Below are positions 9,255-17,479 of a stretch of DNA of 64,000 bases, piece by piece. The stretch covers positions 62,001 to 126,000 of the forward strand of contig CAWEYO010000016.1 in the NCBI GenBank assembly GCA_963813315.1, in the 5' to 3' direction. Every line of letters starts with the position of its first letter. Position 1 is the first letter of the stretch. The notes under the pieces are model-generated. The model searched no databases. It was given only the letters and a program-made list of their open reading frames with translations, and had not been told where the DNA came from. This DNA comes from CAWEYO01 sp963813315 (GTDB lineage Bacteria; Pseudomonadota; Alphaproteobacteria; Rhizobiales; Rhizobiaceae). Both the position numbers and the translations under genes were made by a program.

Positions 9255-9599
9255 ATGAACCACGCAAGGGCTTCCAAGACATCGGGCGTGATCCGCCGGA
9301 TTGTCATGCCGGCCGCCGCCCTGGTGGCGGCAATGGCGGCAACGGGCTGCACGTCGAGCGGAGGCGGGCCGGAGCCGAATGCCGTGCGCAATACCGGTCA
9401 AACCGCGCCGGCCGACCTGCAACTCACATGCGCCACCGCGGCGGCCACGTCCTTCGGCGTGGATAGCTCCGGCATTCTTCCGGTTGGTTCATCCCAGCTT
9501 GACGCGCAGAAGTATCAGGTCGAACTGGACGTCAAGGGATCGCGGGCGAGGTGTGTGGTAGACACTGCCGGGAATGTCTTGTCGGTCCAGAAGGTCTGA
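9255..9599 (+). CDS. Small predicted lipoprotein
   Basis: A 114-aa protein with a type II signal sequence (IVMPAAALVAAMAATGC), lipobox-like ATGC, then a Ser/Gly-rich linker (TSSGGG) and a compact domain ending in KGSRARCVVDTAGNVLSVQKV. The domain has two further cysteines (LTCATA and RARCVV), possibly a disulfide. I do not recognise a named family. Its start lies 5 bp after the L,D-transpeptidase stop, which suggests an envelope-associated operon with that enzyme. Confidence 0.72.
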   Translation: MNHARASKTSGVIRRIVMPAAALVAAMAATGCTSSGGGPEPNAVRNTGQTAPADLQLTCATAAATSFGVDSSGILPVGSSQLDAQKYQVELDVKGSRARCVVDTAGNVLSVQKV

Positions 9600-9771
9600 G
9601 CCTGCCTGAAAATTCGCCATTGCCTGCTGAGGCCGCCGCAGAATTCACACGGATCACGGCCGGGATACAGCACTCGGCAATCCGCAGCAGTTTCTTTTTT
9701 CCGTCATCCGTCTAGCTTATGAAGAAAGCACGGAGCGGGGGCGCTGCCGCTCAAGGAAGATACATCGCCAA

Positions 9772-10494
9772 ATGCACACGCAGCACATCGTCCGCTCCTT
9801 TGACGAAGAACTGAAATACCTGGCCAATCGGATCGCCGCCATGGGCGGCCATGCCGAACGCATGGTCGATCAGGCCGTATCCGCCCTCGTCAATGCGGAC
9901 GTCGGACTTGCCGCGAAGGTTATCGCAGACGATCAGTTCCTCGATGAGAATCAGCGTGAGATCGACGACAAGGCGATCGTGGTGATCGCAAAACGCCAGC
10001 CAATGGCTGATGATTTGCGCGAAATCATCGGCGCAATCCGCATATCCGCCGACCTGGAACGCGTCGGCGACCTTGGCAAGAACATTGCCAAGCGGGTCGC
10101 CGCGGTCAGCGACGCGCGCCACCCTTTCAGCCTTTTCCGCGGCCTTCAGGCCCTGACGGAACTGGCGCTTACCCAGCTCAAGGACGTGCTTGACGCCTAT
10201 GCCTCCCGCTCTGCCGAACGTCTCGGCTTCGTGCGGGACCGCGACGATCAGATTGACGCGATGTACACTTCCCTGTTTCGTGAGCTCCTGACCTATATGA
10301 TGGAGGATCCGCGCAACATCACGGCCTGCACGCACCTGCTGTTTTGCGCCAAGAATATCGAGCGCATAGGCGACCACGCCACCAATATCGCGGAAACGGT
10401 CTACTATGTCGTCACCGGCAACCAGATGGCGCCCGACCGGCCGAAGGAAGACAAGAGCCATCGGGTGGTCGTGCAGGGCGAATCCGAGACCTGA
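9772..10494 (+). CDS. phoU: Phosphate transport system regulator PhoU
   Basis: A 240-aa all-helical regulator that links the PstSCAB phosphate transporter to PhoR and keeps the Pho regulon off when phosphate is plentiful. Both PhoU repeats are visible: DLREIIGAIRISADLERVGDLGKNIAKR near residues 83-110 and ACTHLLFCAKNIERIGDHATNIAETVYY near 184-211, each with the metal-binding E/D-x-x-x-D pattern (ERVGD, ERIGD). The usual neighbours pstB and phoB are not in this window. About 170 bases upstream hold no recognisable PHO box. Confidence 0.93.
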   Translation: MHTQHIVRSFDEELKYLANRIAAMGGHAERMVDQAVSALVNADVGLAAKVIADDQFLDENQREIDDKAIVVIAKRQPMADDLREIIGAIRISADLERVGDLGKNIAKRVAAVSDARHPFSLFRGLQALTELALTQLKDVLDAYASRSAERLGFVRDRDDQIDAMYTSLFRELLTYMMEDPRNITACTHLLFCAKNIERIGDHATNIAETVYYVVTGNQMAPDRPKEDKSHRVVVQGESET

Positions 10495-10560
10495 TCCAGC
10501 GAGGCACATCGGGTCAGGCCATTCCGCAAGCAACGCCTTGAATCCACGCTTGATCCTCTG

Positions 10561-10582
10561 CCAAAAGTAATTCCACTTTTGG
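10561..10582 (+). terminator. Inverted repeat downstream of phoU
   Basis: CCAAAAGT, 6-base loop, ACTTTTGG: a perfect 8-bp inverted repeat 66 bp after the phoU stop and 52 bp before corA. There is no U-tract, so it may be a mRNA-stabilising hairpin or an operator rather than an intrinsic terminator. Confidence 0.3.
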
Positions 10583-10634
10583 GGGCCAATGCGGTAGGCT
10601 TCCGATCCCAGACAGGTGCCATCGGGAGATAGCG

Positions 10635-11645
10635 ATGGAAGCTCCCCGTAACGTCAAGGCCACAGGACAGCCCGAGGCCGGTGTTGTCGCGTCGAGCGTC
10701 TATGCCGCTGGGCACCGCGTCGCGGATATTGCGATCGAGGAGGCTGGCCAATGGACGTCGAAGGATGGGCATGTGGTGTGGATTGGGCTGCTGGAACCCG
10801 GCCGCGATCTTCTGCTACGGGTCCAGCGGCAGTTCCAGTTACACGACTTGGCGATCGAGGATGCCGAGCATCCGCACCAGCGGCCAAAGCTTGAGCAATA
10901 CGGTGACGCGTTGTTCATTGTTGCCCGCACGGCGCAACTGATTGAAGGCCGGGTCACATTTGGCGAAACCCATCTTTTCGTCGGTACGGGTTACATTGTC
11001 AGCGTCCGGCACGGCCCCTCGACCTCTTACACGGCAGTGCGCCAGCACTGGGAGAGTTGCCCTGCCGCACTCGCGAAAGGCGAGGACTTCATCCTCTACG
11101 CCATCCTCGACTTCATCGTCGACAACTACATGCCCGTACTCGAGCAGATCGAGGACGAGGTGGACGCCATCGAGGACCGGGTGCTGGTGCGTCCGATGAC
11201 AGCCTCCGATATCGAACGGCTCTATATGCTGCGCCGCGATCTGCTGCGCTTGCGCAATGCGGCCGGACCACTTGTGGAAGTCTGCCGCCGACTGACAAGC
11301 GCTGACTTGCCGCAGATCCGCACGGCGATGCATCCCCTGTTTCGCGACGTCACCGACCACATCCGCACGGTGCAGGAAAAAATCGACAACCTGCGCGAGG
11401 TGCTGGCTTTTGCTTTCGAGGCGAGCCTGCTCGTTGGGCAGAGCCAGGAAACGGCGATCGCCAAGAAACTCGCCTCCTGGGCCGCGATTCTCGCCGTGCC
11501 TACAGCGCTGGCCGGCATCTATGGCATGAATTTCGAGAACATGCCCGAATTGAGGATGGCCTTCGGCTATCAAACGGTGCTGGTCGTCATCGTGATCGTT
11601 TGCGTGTTCCTCCATTGGCGGTTCAGAAAAAACGGCTGGCTCTGA
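10635..11645 (+). CDS. corA: CorA family magnesium/cobalt transporter
   Basis: A 336-aa divalent-cation channel of the inner membrane. The large N-terminal cytoplasmic domain is followed by a long helical stalk (ADLPQIRTAMHPLFRDVTDHIRTVQEKIDNL) and two C-terminal transmembrane helices joined by the signature loop YGMNFENMPE (GMN at residues 297-299), ending in the positively charged tail RFRKNGWL. The ATG has a purine-rich stretch (GGGAGATAGCG) upstream. It stands alone between phoU and the convergent gcrA. Confidence 0.93.
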   Translation: MEAPRNVKATGQPEAGVVASSVYAAGHRVADIAIEEAGQWTSKDGHVVWIGLLEPGRDLLLRVQRQFQLHDLAIEDAEHPHQRPKLEQYGDALFIVARTAQLIEGRVTFGETHLFVGTGYIVSVRHGPSTSYTAVRQHWESCPAALAKGEDFILYAILDFIVDNYMPVLEQIEDEVDAIEDRVLVRPMTASDIERLYMLRRDLLRLRNAAGPLVEVCRRLTSADLPQIRTAMHPLFRDVTDHIRTVQEKIDNLREVLAFAFEASLLVGQSQETAIAKKLASWAAILAVPTALAGIYGMNFENMPELRMAFGYQTVLVVIVIVCVFLHWRFRKNGWL

Positions 11646-11654
11646 GGCCAGCCG
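11627..11654 (-). terminator. Intrinsic terminator of gcrA
   Basis: On the minus strand CGGCTGGC, a 6-base loop and GCCAGCCG form a perfect 8-bp GC-rich stem followed by six T. It overlaps the end of corA and lies 31 bp past the gcrA stop, so it most likely ends the gcrA transcript. Confidence 0.7.
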
Positions 11655-11685
11655 CAGTTACCCGCCCAGGGAGGTTGGCGAGTGT

Positions 11686-12201
11686 TTACCTGTGGCGCCG
11701 CCGCTCGGACGCCGGCTGAAACGCGATCCGCGAGTGATAGGTGCAATAGGGGCCTTCCGAAGAGTCGTTGCCGCAGAAACTGAAATCTTCCGACAGCGGG
11801 TCGCCATTGGGCCACTTGCACGTGCGTTCGCTGAGCTGAACCAGTTGGAGCCGGCGCGAGATGGGTACCACGACCTGCTCGACGGGGCGTATATAACGGT
11901 GGGTGACCGGCTGAATCTCGAACTGAGTTTGCAAGGCGGTCGCGCCGATGGAAACCGGCATCGATCTGACGGTCGCCGCGGCGCGAGTCACAGCCTTGGT
12001 TACGGCGGATCCGTGCGAAGTCTTCTTCTGGCGCGCCGGTGCGGCGTTTGCCCGCCCGCGGCTCGATAGCTTCAAGCGATGTACCTTGCCAATGACCGCG
12101 TTGCGACTTACGCCGCCCAACTGCGCCGCGATCTGGCTTGCACTCTGACCCTCTGCCCAGAGCTTCCTGAGGAGTTCGACGCGTTCGTCATTCCAGTTCA
12201 T
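11686..12201 (-). CDS. gcrA: GcrA cell cycle regulator
   Basis: A 171-aa alphaproteobacterial transcription factor that works with sigma-70 RNA polymerase at promoters carrying CcrM-methylated GANTC sites. The N-terminus MNWNDERVELLRKLWAEGQS followed by ASQIAAQLGGVSRNAVIGKVHRLKL is the conserved HTH DNA-binding domain (residues 1-45). A basic linker leads to the C-terminal polymerase-interacting domain with RTCKWPNGDP and FCGN...YCTYHSRIAFQP near residues 127-163. The ATG at 12201 gives the canonical MNWND start; an upstream extension is spurious. It is divergent from argD, with about 400 bp between them. Confidence 0.95.
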   Translation of the reverse strand: MNWNDERVELLRKLWAEGQSASQIAAQLGGVSRNAVIGKVHRLKLSSRGRANAAPARQKKTSHGSAVTKAVTRAAATVRSMPVSIGATALQTQFEIQPVTHRYIRPVEQVVVPISRRLQLVQLSERTCKWPNGDPLSEDFSFCGNDSSEGPYCTYHSRIAFQPASERRRHR

Positions 12202-12489
12202 GAGACCTGCTCCTGGTCTTGCGCGCGACCGTCGGAATCCTTCCACTGCCCGGCTGCTGCCGGGGCCGTACCACATATACGACTGTGATTAGGTCCGCCG
12301 CACGAGATATAGTATTTTTCTTGACCCTAAATTACATTACCGCCTGACTCCGTGGCAAGAGTTTGCTCCCAAAACGTGAATCGGTTTTTTCGGTTTTCCC
12401 CAACTTGCCGGCCTTGGACGGCGCCGGCAGGCCAAAACACCAGCCGGCGGCGGGCAATTGGGATGGGTGTGTCAGCCACCGGCCCTTGG

Positions 12490-12518
12490 TTGACATCACG
12501 GCCAAAAAAACTGATATA
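12490..12518 (+). promoter_or_regulatory. Candidate sigma-70 promoter ahead of argD
   Basis: TTGACA at 12490-12495 matches the -35 consensus exactly. With a 17-base spacer the -10 is GATATA (12513-12518), or ATATAC with 18. The start point would fall near 12525, right at a terminator-like hairpin. Confidence 0.55.
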
Positions 12519-12523
12519 CGGCC

Positions 12524-12549
12524 AAAGCCGCCGCTCGGGCGGCTTTTTT
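12524..12549 (+). terminator. Terminator-like hairpin in the argD leader
   Basis: AAAGCCGCC, loop GCTCG, GGCGGCTTT followed by a T-run (six T in total): a perfect 9-bp stem with all the features of an intrinsic terminator. It lies only about 6 bp past the candidate -10 box and 68 bp ahead of the argD start, in the sense orientation. It may block read-through from upstream, cap the argD mRNA, or take part in attenuation. Confidence 0.6.
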
Positions 12550-12616
12550 GATTTTCGACCGGAGGGTATCGACGGCATATCGCCGCCCGACCCTGTTTCT
12601 TTCCGGAGTAGATATA

Positions 12617-13819
12617 ATGAGCGGTTCCGCTCTTTACGAGACCTTCGCACGCGCACCCTTGGCGTTCGAGCGAGGCGAGGGCTGTTGGCTTGTCACCGAA
12701 GACGGACAGCGATATCTCGATTTCGCTGGCGGTATCGCCGTCAATTCGCTCGGCCATAGCCATCCTCACCTGGTAGGCGCCATCACAGAGCAGGCGGCCA
12801 GGCTCTGGCATGTCTCCAATCTCTATGAGATACCCGGCCAGCGCCGGCTCGGCGAGCGCCTCGTGGCCAACACCTTCGCGGACAAGGTTTTCTTCACGAA
12901 TTCCGGTGCCGAGGCGCTCGAATGCGCGATCAAGACGGCGCGCCGCTGGCACTATATGAATGGCCGGCAGGAACGTTACCGCACAATCACGTTCGAGGGG
13001 GCCTTCCATGGCCGCACGCTTGCCACCATCGCGGCGGGTGGCCAGCAGAAATATCTTGAAGGCTTCGGCCCCAAGGTCGATGGCTTCGATCAGGCCGCCT
13101 TTGACGACATCGACGCCGCCGAAAAGCTGATCGGCCCTGAAACGGCGGCAATACTGCTCGAGCCGGTTCAGGGCGAGGGTGGAATCCGTCAGTTTCCGGC
13201 ATCGTCGCTGAAGCGACTGCGCGAACTGTGCGACAGGCATGGCCTGTTGCTGATCTTCGATGAGGTCCAGTGCGGTATCGGCCGCACCGGCAAGCTCTTC
13301 GCCTACGAATGGTCCGGCGTTCAGCCCGACATCATGGCGATCGCCAAGGGCATAGGCGGCGGCTTCCCGATGGGTGCTTGCCTTGCGACCGACGACGCTG
13401 CCGTTGGCATGACGACGGGCGTGCACGGCACCACCTTCGGCGGCAATCCGCTTGCCATGGCAGTCGGCAATGCGGTTCTCGACGTCGTTCTTGCCGACGG
13501 CTTCCTGGACGAGGTGAACCGTAAGGCCCTGGTGATGAAGCAGGGACTGGCCGCGATTGCCGACGAGTTTCCCGACGTCGTGGAAGGCATTCGCGGCATT
13601 GGACTCATGCTCGGCCTGAAATGCGGGCAGCCCAATGCCATGATGAACGGCGCGCTGCGCGAAGAAAAGCTGCTGGCCGTGCCGGCCGGCGACAACGTCA
13701 TTCGCCTGTTGCCGCCGCTGACGGTTACCGATGACGACATGCGCGTCGCACTCGACCGAATACGTGCCGGCGCAATGAGCCTGTCGCGGCCCGCCACTGC
13801 GACGGCACAAGCTGAATGA
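12617..13819 (+). CDS. argD: Acetylornithine aminotransferase
   Basis: PLP enzyme of arginine biosynthesis that converts N-acetylglutamate semialdehyde to N-acetylornithine (often also acting in lysine synthesis). The 400-aa protein shows the class III aminotransferase pattern: NSGAEALECAIKTARR for phosphate binding, AFHGRT, IFDEVQCGIGRTG, and the PLP lysine in AIAKGIGGGFPMGA near residue 244. The ATG at 12617 has a clear GGAG ribosome-binding site 9 bases upstream; an in-frame extension to 12548 would run through the leader hairpin region. argF follows 9 bp after the stop, forming an argD-argF(-hslO) operon. Confidence 0.95.
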   Translation: MSGSALYETFARAPLAFERGEGCWLVTEDGQRYLDFAGGIAVNSLGHSHPHLVGAITEQAARLWHVSNLYEIPGQRRLGERLVANTFADKVFFTNSGAEALECAIKTARRWHYMNGRQERYRTITFEGAFHGRTLATIAAGGQQKYLEGFGPKVDGFDQAAFDDIDAAEKLIGPETAAILLEPVQGEGGIRQFPASSLKRLRELCDRHGLLLIFDEVQCGIGRTGKLFAYEWSGVQPDIMAIAKGIGGGFPMGACLATDDAAVGMTTGVHGTTFGGNPLAMAVGNAVLDVVLADGFLDEVNRKALVMKQGLAAIADEFPDVVEGIRGIGLMLGLKCGQPNAMMNGALREEKLLAVPAGDNVIRLLPPLTVTDDDMRVALDRIRAGAMSLSRPATATAQAE

Positions 13820-13828
13820 GAGTCCCGC

Positions 13829-14744
13829 ATGGCCACCTTACGCCATTTCACTGATCTCTCGACCGTCGCGGCGGCCGATCTGCGCGGAATTCTTGACGAT
13901 GCGGTCGCCCGCAAGAGCCGGCTGAAGGCTGGCGAACGAAGCCGCCCGCTTGAAGGCAAGGTGCTTGCGATGATTTTCGACAAGCCCTCCACGCGCACAC
14001 GTGTCTCCTTCGATGTCGGCATGCGCCAGCTCGGAGGCGAGACCATTATGCTCACCGGGACGGAGATGCAGCTCGGTCGAAGCGAAACCATCGCCGATAC
14101 GGCCAGGGTCTTGTCGCGTTATGTCGACGCCATCATGATCCGCACAACGGCCCATGAGCGGCTGCTGGAACTGACCGAACATGCTACCGTGCCGGTGATA
14201 AACGGTCTCACTGACGATACCCACCCCTGCCAGCTCATGGCCGATGTGATGACCTATGAGGAGCATCGCGGCCCCGTTGCCGGCAGAACCTTCGCCTGGA
14301 CCGGCGACGGCAACAATGTGCTGCATTCTCTGCTGGAAGCTTCGGCGCGCTTCAGCTTCAAGCTCAACGTTGCCGTGCCCGAAGGCAGCGAGCCGGCGGC
14401 CGAGATTTGTCGACTGGGCTTGCGCGAACGGCGGCGCGGTCGCGTTCACGAGCAGCGCCGAAGCGGCGGTGAAAGATGCCGATTGCGTCGTCACCGACTG
14501 CTGGGTCTCCATGGGCCAGGAACACCGCGCCCGCGGCCACAACGTGTTCGTGCCCTACCAGGTCAATGCCGCGTTGATGCAGCACGCGAAGCCGGACGCG
14601 CTCTTCATGCACTGTCTCCCGGCGCATCGCGGCGAGGAAGTTACCGACGAGGTGATCGACGGCCCGCATTCGGTCGTTTTCGACGAGGCGGAAAACAGGT
14701 TGCACGCCCAGAAGGCAGTGCTTGCCTGGTGCCTGGGCGCTTGA
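13829..14744 (+). pseudogene. argF: Ornithine carbamoyltransferase, one-base frameshift
   Basis: Converts ornithine plus carbamoyl phosphate to citrulline. The first frame carries the carbamoyl-phosphate motif STRTR (residues 54-58) and the DDTHPCQL ornithine loop, then fails after EPAAEI. The next frame continues exactly with VDWACANGGAVAFTSSAEAA, CWVSMGQEH and the C-terminal HCLPAHRGEEVTDEV to the TGA at 14744. The lesion is one extra T in the TTT at about 14406-14408; removing it restores a normal protein of about 304 aa. Because arginine prototrophy is expected and every catalytic motif is intact, a sequencing or assembly indel is more likely than a dead gene. Confidence 0.88.
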
Positions 14745-14850
14745 TCTCGCGACACCTCGTAACTATCTGGGCGCGATCACCCTCGTTCCGAATTTGGAAC
14801 CGCTTGTTTCGGCGCGTCACCGGAACGCTGCTTTTTTGGGATTTCGTGTT

Positions 14851-15834
14851 TTGGCTGAGACGGAACGCAAGCTTGGAGAATTCGGCTTTGCCGGCGACGA
14901 CCATGTCGTCCCCTTCGAAGTCGGTCAGCTAGACATACGCGGGCGCTGCGTCCAGCTCGGTCCGCTGCTCGACCAGATTCTCGATCGCCATGACTATCCG
15001 GTGCCGGTTGCACGGTTGCTCGCCGAAGCGGTCGTGCTGACTGTGCTGCTCGGCACATCGCTGAAGTTCGACGGGAAGTTCATTCTGCAAACCCGCTCAG
15101 ACGGTCCGGTCGATATGCTCGTCGCCGATTTCTCGACGCCTAAATCGTTGCGCGCCTATGCGCGCTTCGACGAGGAGCGGCTGGCGGCGGCGGTCGCTGC
15201 CGGCGATGATTTACCGCAGCAGCTTCTGGGCACCGGGGTCCTGGCTCTTACGATCGACCAGGGAGCGCATACCCAGCGGTATCAGGGCATCGTGCAACTC
15301 GACGGCTCCACTATGGAAGAGGTTGCGCGTATCTACTTTCGTCAGTCCGAACAAATTCCGACCGATGTCCGCCTGACTGTGGCAAAGATGGTGGTGGCGG
15401 GCGAAGGCGGTGGCAAGGAGCACTGGCGCGCGGGCGGCCTGATCGCGCAGTTCCTGCCGCAAGCGCCGGAGCGGCTGCGCTTGCCCGACCTGCCGGGCGG
15501 CGATGCGGACCAGAGTCAGGTTCAGGATCCCACAGACAATTCCTGGCAGGAGGTGCGGGCATTGCTCGCCACTATCGAGCCATCGGAACTGATCGATCCG
15601 ACGGTTGGCGCGGAAAGGCTCCTCTATCGCCTCTTTCACGAGCATGGCGTGCGCGTCTTCGAGGGTGCGCGCGTCGTCGATCAATGCTCTTGCTCGCGAC
15701 AGAAAATCCGCGCGATCCTGGACGGCTTCTCAGCCGGCGAAATCGAGCAAAGCACTGAAAACGGCGCGATCCGGGTCGACTGCCAATTCTGCTCCAAAAA
15801 ATATGAATTCGACCCTGCGGAGTTCGCCGAATAG
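14851..15834 (+). CDS. hslO: Hsp33 redox-regulated chaperone
   Basis: A cytoplasmic holdase chaperone switched on by oxidation of a zinc-binding cysteine cluster. The domain starts at TERKLGEFGFAGDDHVVPFEV, and the C-terminal redox switch shows CSC (VDQCSCSRQK) and CQFC, the four conserved Cys. No ATG fits; a TTG at 14851 is the best start and gives 327 aa, close to rhizobial homologues. The frame is open further back to 14722 inside argF. It closes with TAG immediately followed by AGCATCGGACC, an arm of a dispersed repeat. It belongs to the argD-argF-hslO cluster. Confidence 0.9.
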   Translation: MAETERKLGEFGFAGDDHVVPFEVGQLDIRGRCVQLGPLLDQILDRHDYPVPVARLLAEAVVLTVLLGTSLKFDGKFILQTRSDGPVDMLVADFSTPKSLRAYARFDEERLAAAVAAGDDLPQQLLGTGVLALTIDQGAHTQRYQGIVQLDGSTMEEVARIYFRQSEQIPTDVRLTVAKMVVAGEGGGKEHWRAGGLIAQFLPQAPERLRLPDLPGGDADQSQVQDPTDNSWQEVRALLATIEPSELIDPTVGAERLLYRLFHEHGVRVFEGARVVDQCSCSRQKIRAILDGFSAGEIEQSTENGAIRVDCQFCSKKYEFDPAEFAE

Positions 15835-16052
15835 AGCATCGGACCCGCTTCGGCCAGGAAATAAGGCACGTATTTATCGGTTCAGTTTTTGGCGGTCTGC
15901 TCTTCCCCTCACCTGGCTGCCGCCTTGTTGGTCCTATCTTGGTTTCTCCCCCCTTGCGGGAGAGAAAGCTTTTCCCTGTATTTGCGAGCGGGCTTGGCGC
16001 CGAGCAAGTGCTTGGAAAGCGCAAGAGAGCGGATATAAGCCGCGGGGTGCCT

Positions 16053-16445
16053 TCAATTCACCGTTCTCGTTCGGTGAGGAATGTCGAGCGAGAAGGCGGG
16101 AATGGCGATGTCGAACATTTCGCCGCGTTCGTTCCTCATCGTGTAGTGGCCGACCATGATGCCTGACGGCGTCGTGAGGGGGCAACCTGACGTGTATTGA
16201 TAGCTGTCGCCGGGATTGAGTTCCGGCTGTTCGCCAACGACACCGGCGCCACGGACTTCTTCCACGCGGCCGGAGCCGTCCGTTATGTGCCAGTAGCGCG
16301 ACAGAAGTTGCACGAAGTCACCCGACTGGTTGTCGATGGTGACCCTGTAGGCCCACACATAGCGGTTTTCGGATGGATCGGAGCGGTCATCGAGATAAAA
16401 CGGCTCCACCCTGACGGCGATCTTGCGTGTTACTGCACGGTACAT
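16053..16445 (-). CDS. apaG: ApaG protein
   Basis: A 130-aa single-domain protein of the ApaG/DUF525 family with an immunoglobulin-like beta-sandwich fold. Recognisable segments are ENRYVWAYRVTIDNQSGDFVQLLSRYWHITD, GVVGEQPELNPGDSYQYTSGCPL and GIMVGHYTM. The biochemical role is unsettled; homologues are associated with magnesium/cobalt efflux and stress phenotypes, and the domain also occurs in FBXO3. Lying between hslO and metZ is the usual rhizobial arrangement. About 290 bp upstream separate it from the divergent phosphatidyltransferase gene. Confidence 0.93.
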   Translation of the reverse strand: MYRAVTRKIAVRVEPFYLDDRSDPSENRYVWAYRVTIDNQSGDFVQLLSRYWHITDGSGRVEEVRGAGVVGEQPELNPGDSYQYTSGCPLTTPSGIMVGHYTMRNERGEMFDIAIPAFSLDIPHRTRTVN

Positions 16446-16738
16446 GACGGACTCATTTTCGACAGCAATTGTCGGCCCAGAGTTGCATTGCGGTCAACAG
16501 TGCTTCTCCTGAATACGCGCGATTGTGATTCCGCATCGCGCAATTTCGCGTCTACGGTGTCTTGAATAAGAGATTCGTTTCAGAATTGGTTGGTGCCCTT
16601 TTGGTCCGGTCAGCACCGAAGTCAGCTTGGCCGCAGAGGCAAACACAGCCCCGCGCACTCTGTTTTTCGGCTTGACCCGAGGATCCATCCCGTGGCCATG
16701 CGGCAGCGTGCCTACGGCTGAGATTCAGGTGATGACAC
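16446..16738. other. Divergent spacer with a partial dispersed repeat
   Basis: Just under 300 bases without a gene. The segment around 16665-16692 (GGCTTGACCCGAGGATCCAT) is a partial copy of a repeat seen again near 22866 and 32567 (GGGCTCAAGCCCGAGGATC). The apaG and phosphatidyltransferase promoters must lie here, but I could not define them. Confidence 0.4.
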
Positions 16739-17344
16739 ATGCTGGACGGCTGGGCGCGCGCGCGTCTTGATCCCCTTCTCGACAGGTTGGGCGGCATGTT
16801 TGCCCGCGCGGGGCTTTCCGCGGACGCAATCACTGTCGCGGCATGTGCCACTGGCCTGCTTGCCGCAGGTGCGATTGCCGCGGGGCTCTACATTCCGGGC
16901 TTGCTCCTGATACTGCTAAGCCGTCTGGGCGACGGGATTGATGGGGCGGTCGCCAAAATCACCGGCAGGACTGATCTCGGGGGCTATCTCGATATCGTTC
17001 TGGATTTTGTCTTTTACGGCGCGGTGCCGTTGGGCTTCGTCGTCGCTGATCCGGCGGCGAACGCGCTTGCCGGGGCTTTCCTGATTTTCTCCTTCTACGT
17101 CAATGGGGCAAGTTTTCTCGCCTACGCGGCCATCGCCGAAAGACGGAAGATGGAAACGGCGGTGCGCGGCGAGAAGTCGCTCTTCTTCACGACCGGTCTC
17201 GCGGAAGCCACGGAAACCATAGCTGTTTTCGTGGCCTGCTGCCTCTTTCCCGCATGGTTTCCCCCGATCGCCTATGCATTCGCCGCACTCTGTATTTACA
17301 CCGCCCTGTCGCGCATCGTGCTGGCCGTGGCGACCTTCCGCTGA
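16739..17344 (+). CDS. CDP-alcohol phosphatidyltransferase family membrane protein
   Basis: A 201-aa integral membrane protein with about five to six hydrophobic segments. It carries a CDP-alcohol phosphotransferase-like motif, DGIDGAVAKITGRTDLGGYLDIVLD, at about residues 64-88. Against the textbook D-G-x2-A-R-x8-G-x3-D-x3-D, the Asp-Gly start and the terminal G-x3-D-x3-D are conserved. The AR pair is replaced by GA and the spacing is two residues longer, which marks a divergent subfamily. Such enzymes make phospholipid head-group linkages from CDP-diacylglycerol, but the alcohol substrate cannot be inferred. Start ATG 16739. Confidence 0.85.
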   Translation: MLDGWARARLDPLLDRLGGMFARAGLSADAITVAACATGLLAAGAIAAGLYIPGLLLILLSRLGDGIDGAVAKITGRTDLGGYLDIVLDFVFYGAVPLGFVVADPAANALAGAFLIFSFYVNGASFLAYAAIAERRKMETAVRGEKSLFFTTGLAEATETIAVFVACCLFPAWFPPIAYAFAALCIYTALSRIVLAVATFR

Positions 17345-17428
17345 GCTGCCGCGCGCTTGCGCCGACACGCAGCGCCAGTGCAGCGGACGCACCGATGGAA
17401 TCTGTGCTGTTGCTCTTTCTCGTTGTCT

Positions 17429-17479
17429 GAGCATCGGATTATTCCCGAAACCGGTTCCCCACTTTCGGGTCCGATGCTC
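17429..17479. repeat. Palindromic dispersed repeat next to the metZ stop
   Basis: GAGCATCGGA at the left end is the inverse of TCCGATGCTC at the right end, enclosing CCCGAAACCGGTTCCC and ACTTTCGGG, which also pair internally. A diverged copy lies at 35505-35555. The right edge touches the metZ TAG stop codon. Such CCCGAAAnCCGGTT palindromes are abundant between genes in rhizobial genomes. Confidence 0.75.

Noticed and set aside
9690..9725. Possible PHO box before phoU (CCGTCATCCGTCTAG)
   Set aside because: Only one half-site resembles CTGTCAT; the second repeat at the required spacing is absent.
12332..13810. 492-codon minus-strand open frame opposite argD
   Set aside because: argD is certain on the plus strand; the antisense frame is a high-GC shadow without conserved motifs. 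Similar shadows opposite metZ, PPK2, the cyclase and the giant gene were left out for the same reason.
15835..16052. Possible small RNA or gene between hslO and apaG
   Set aside because: It contains only a partial dispersed-repeat edge next to the hslO stop and no stable hairpin with a U-tract or supported frame.
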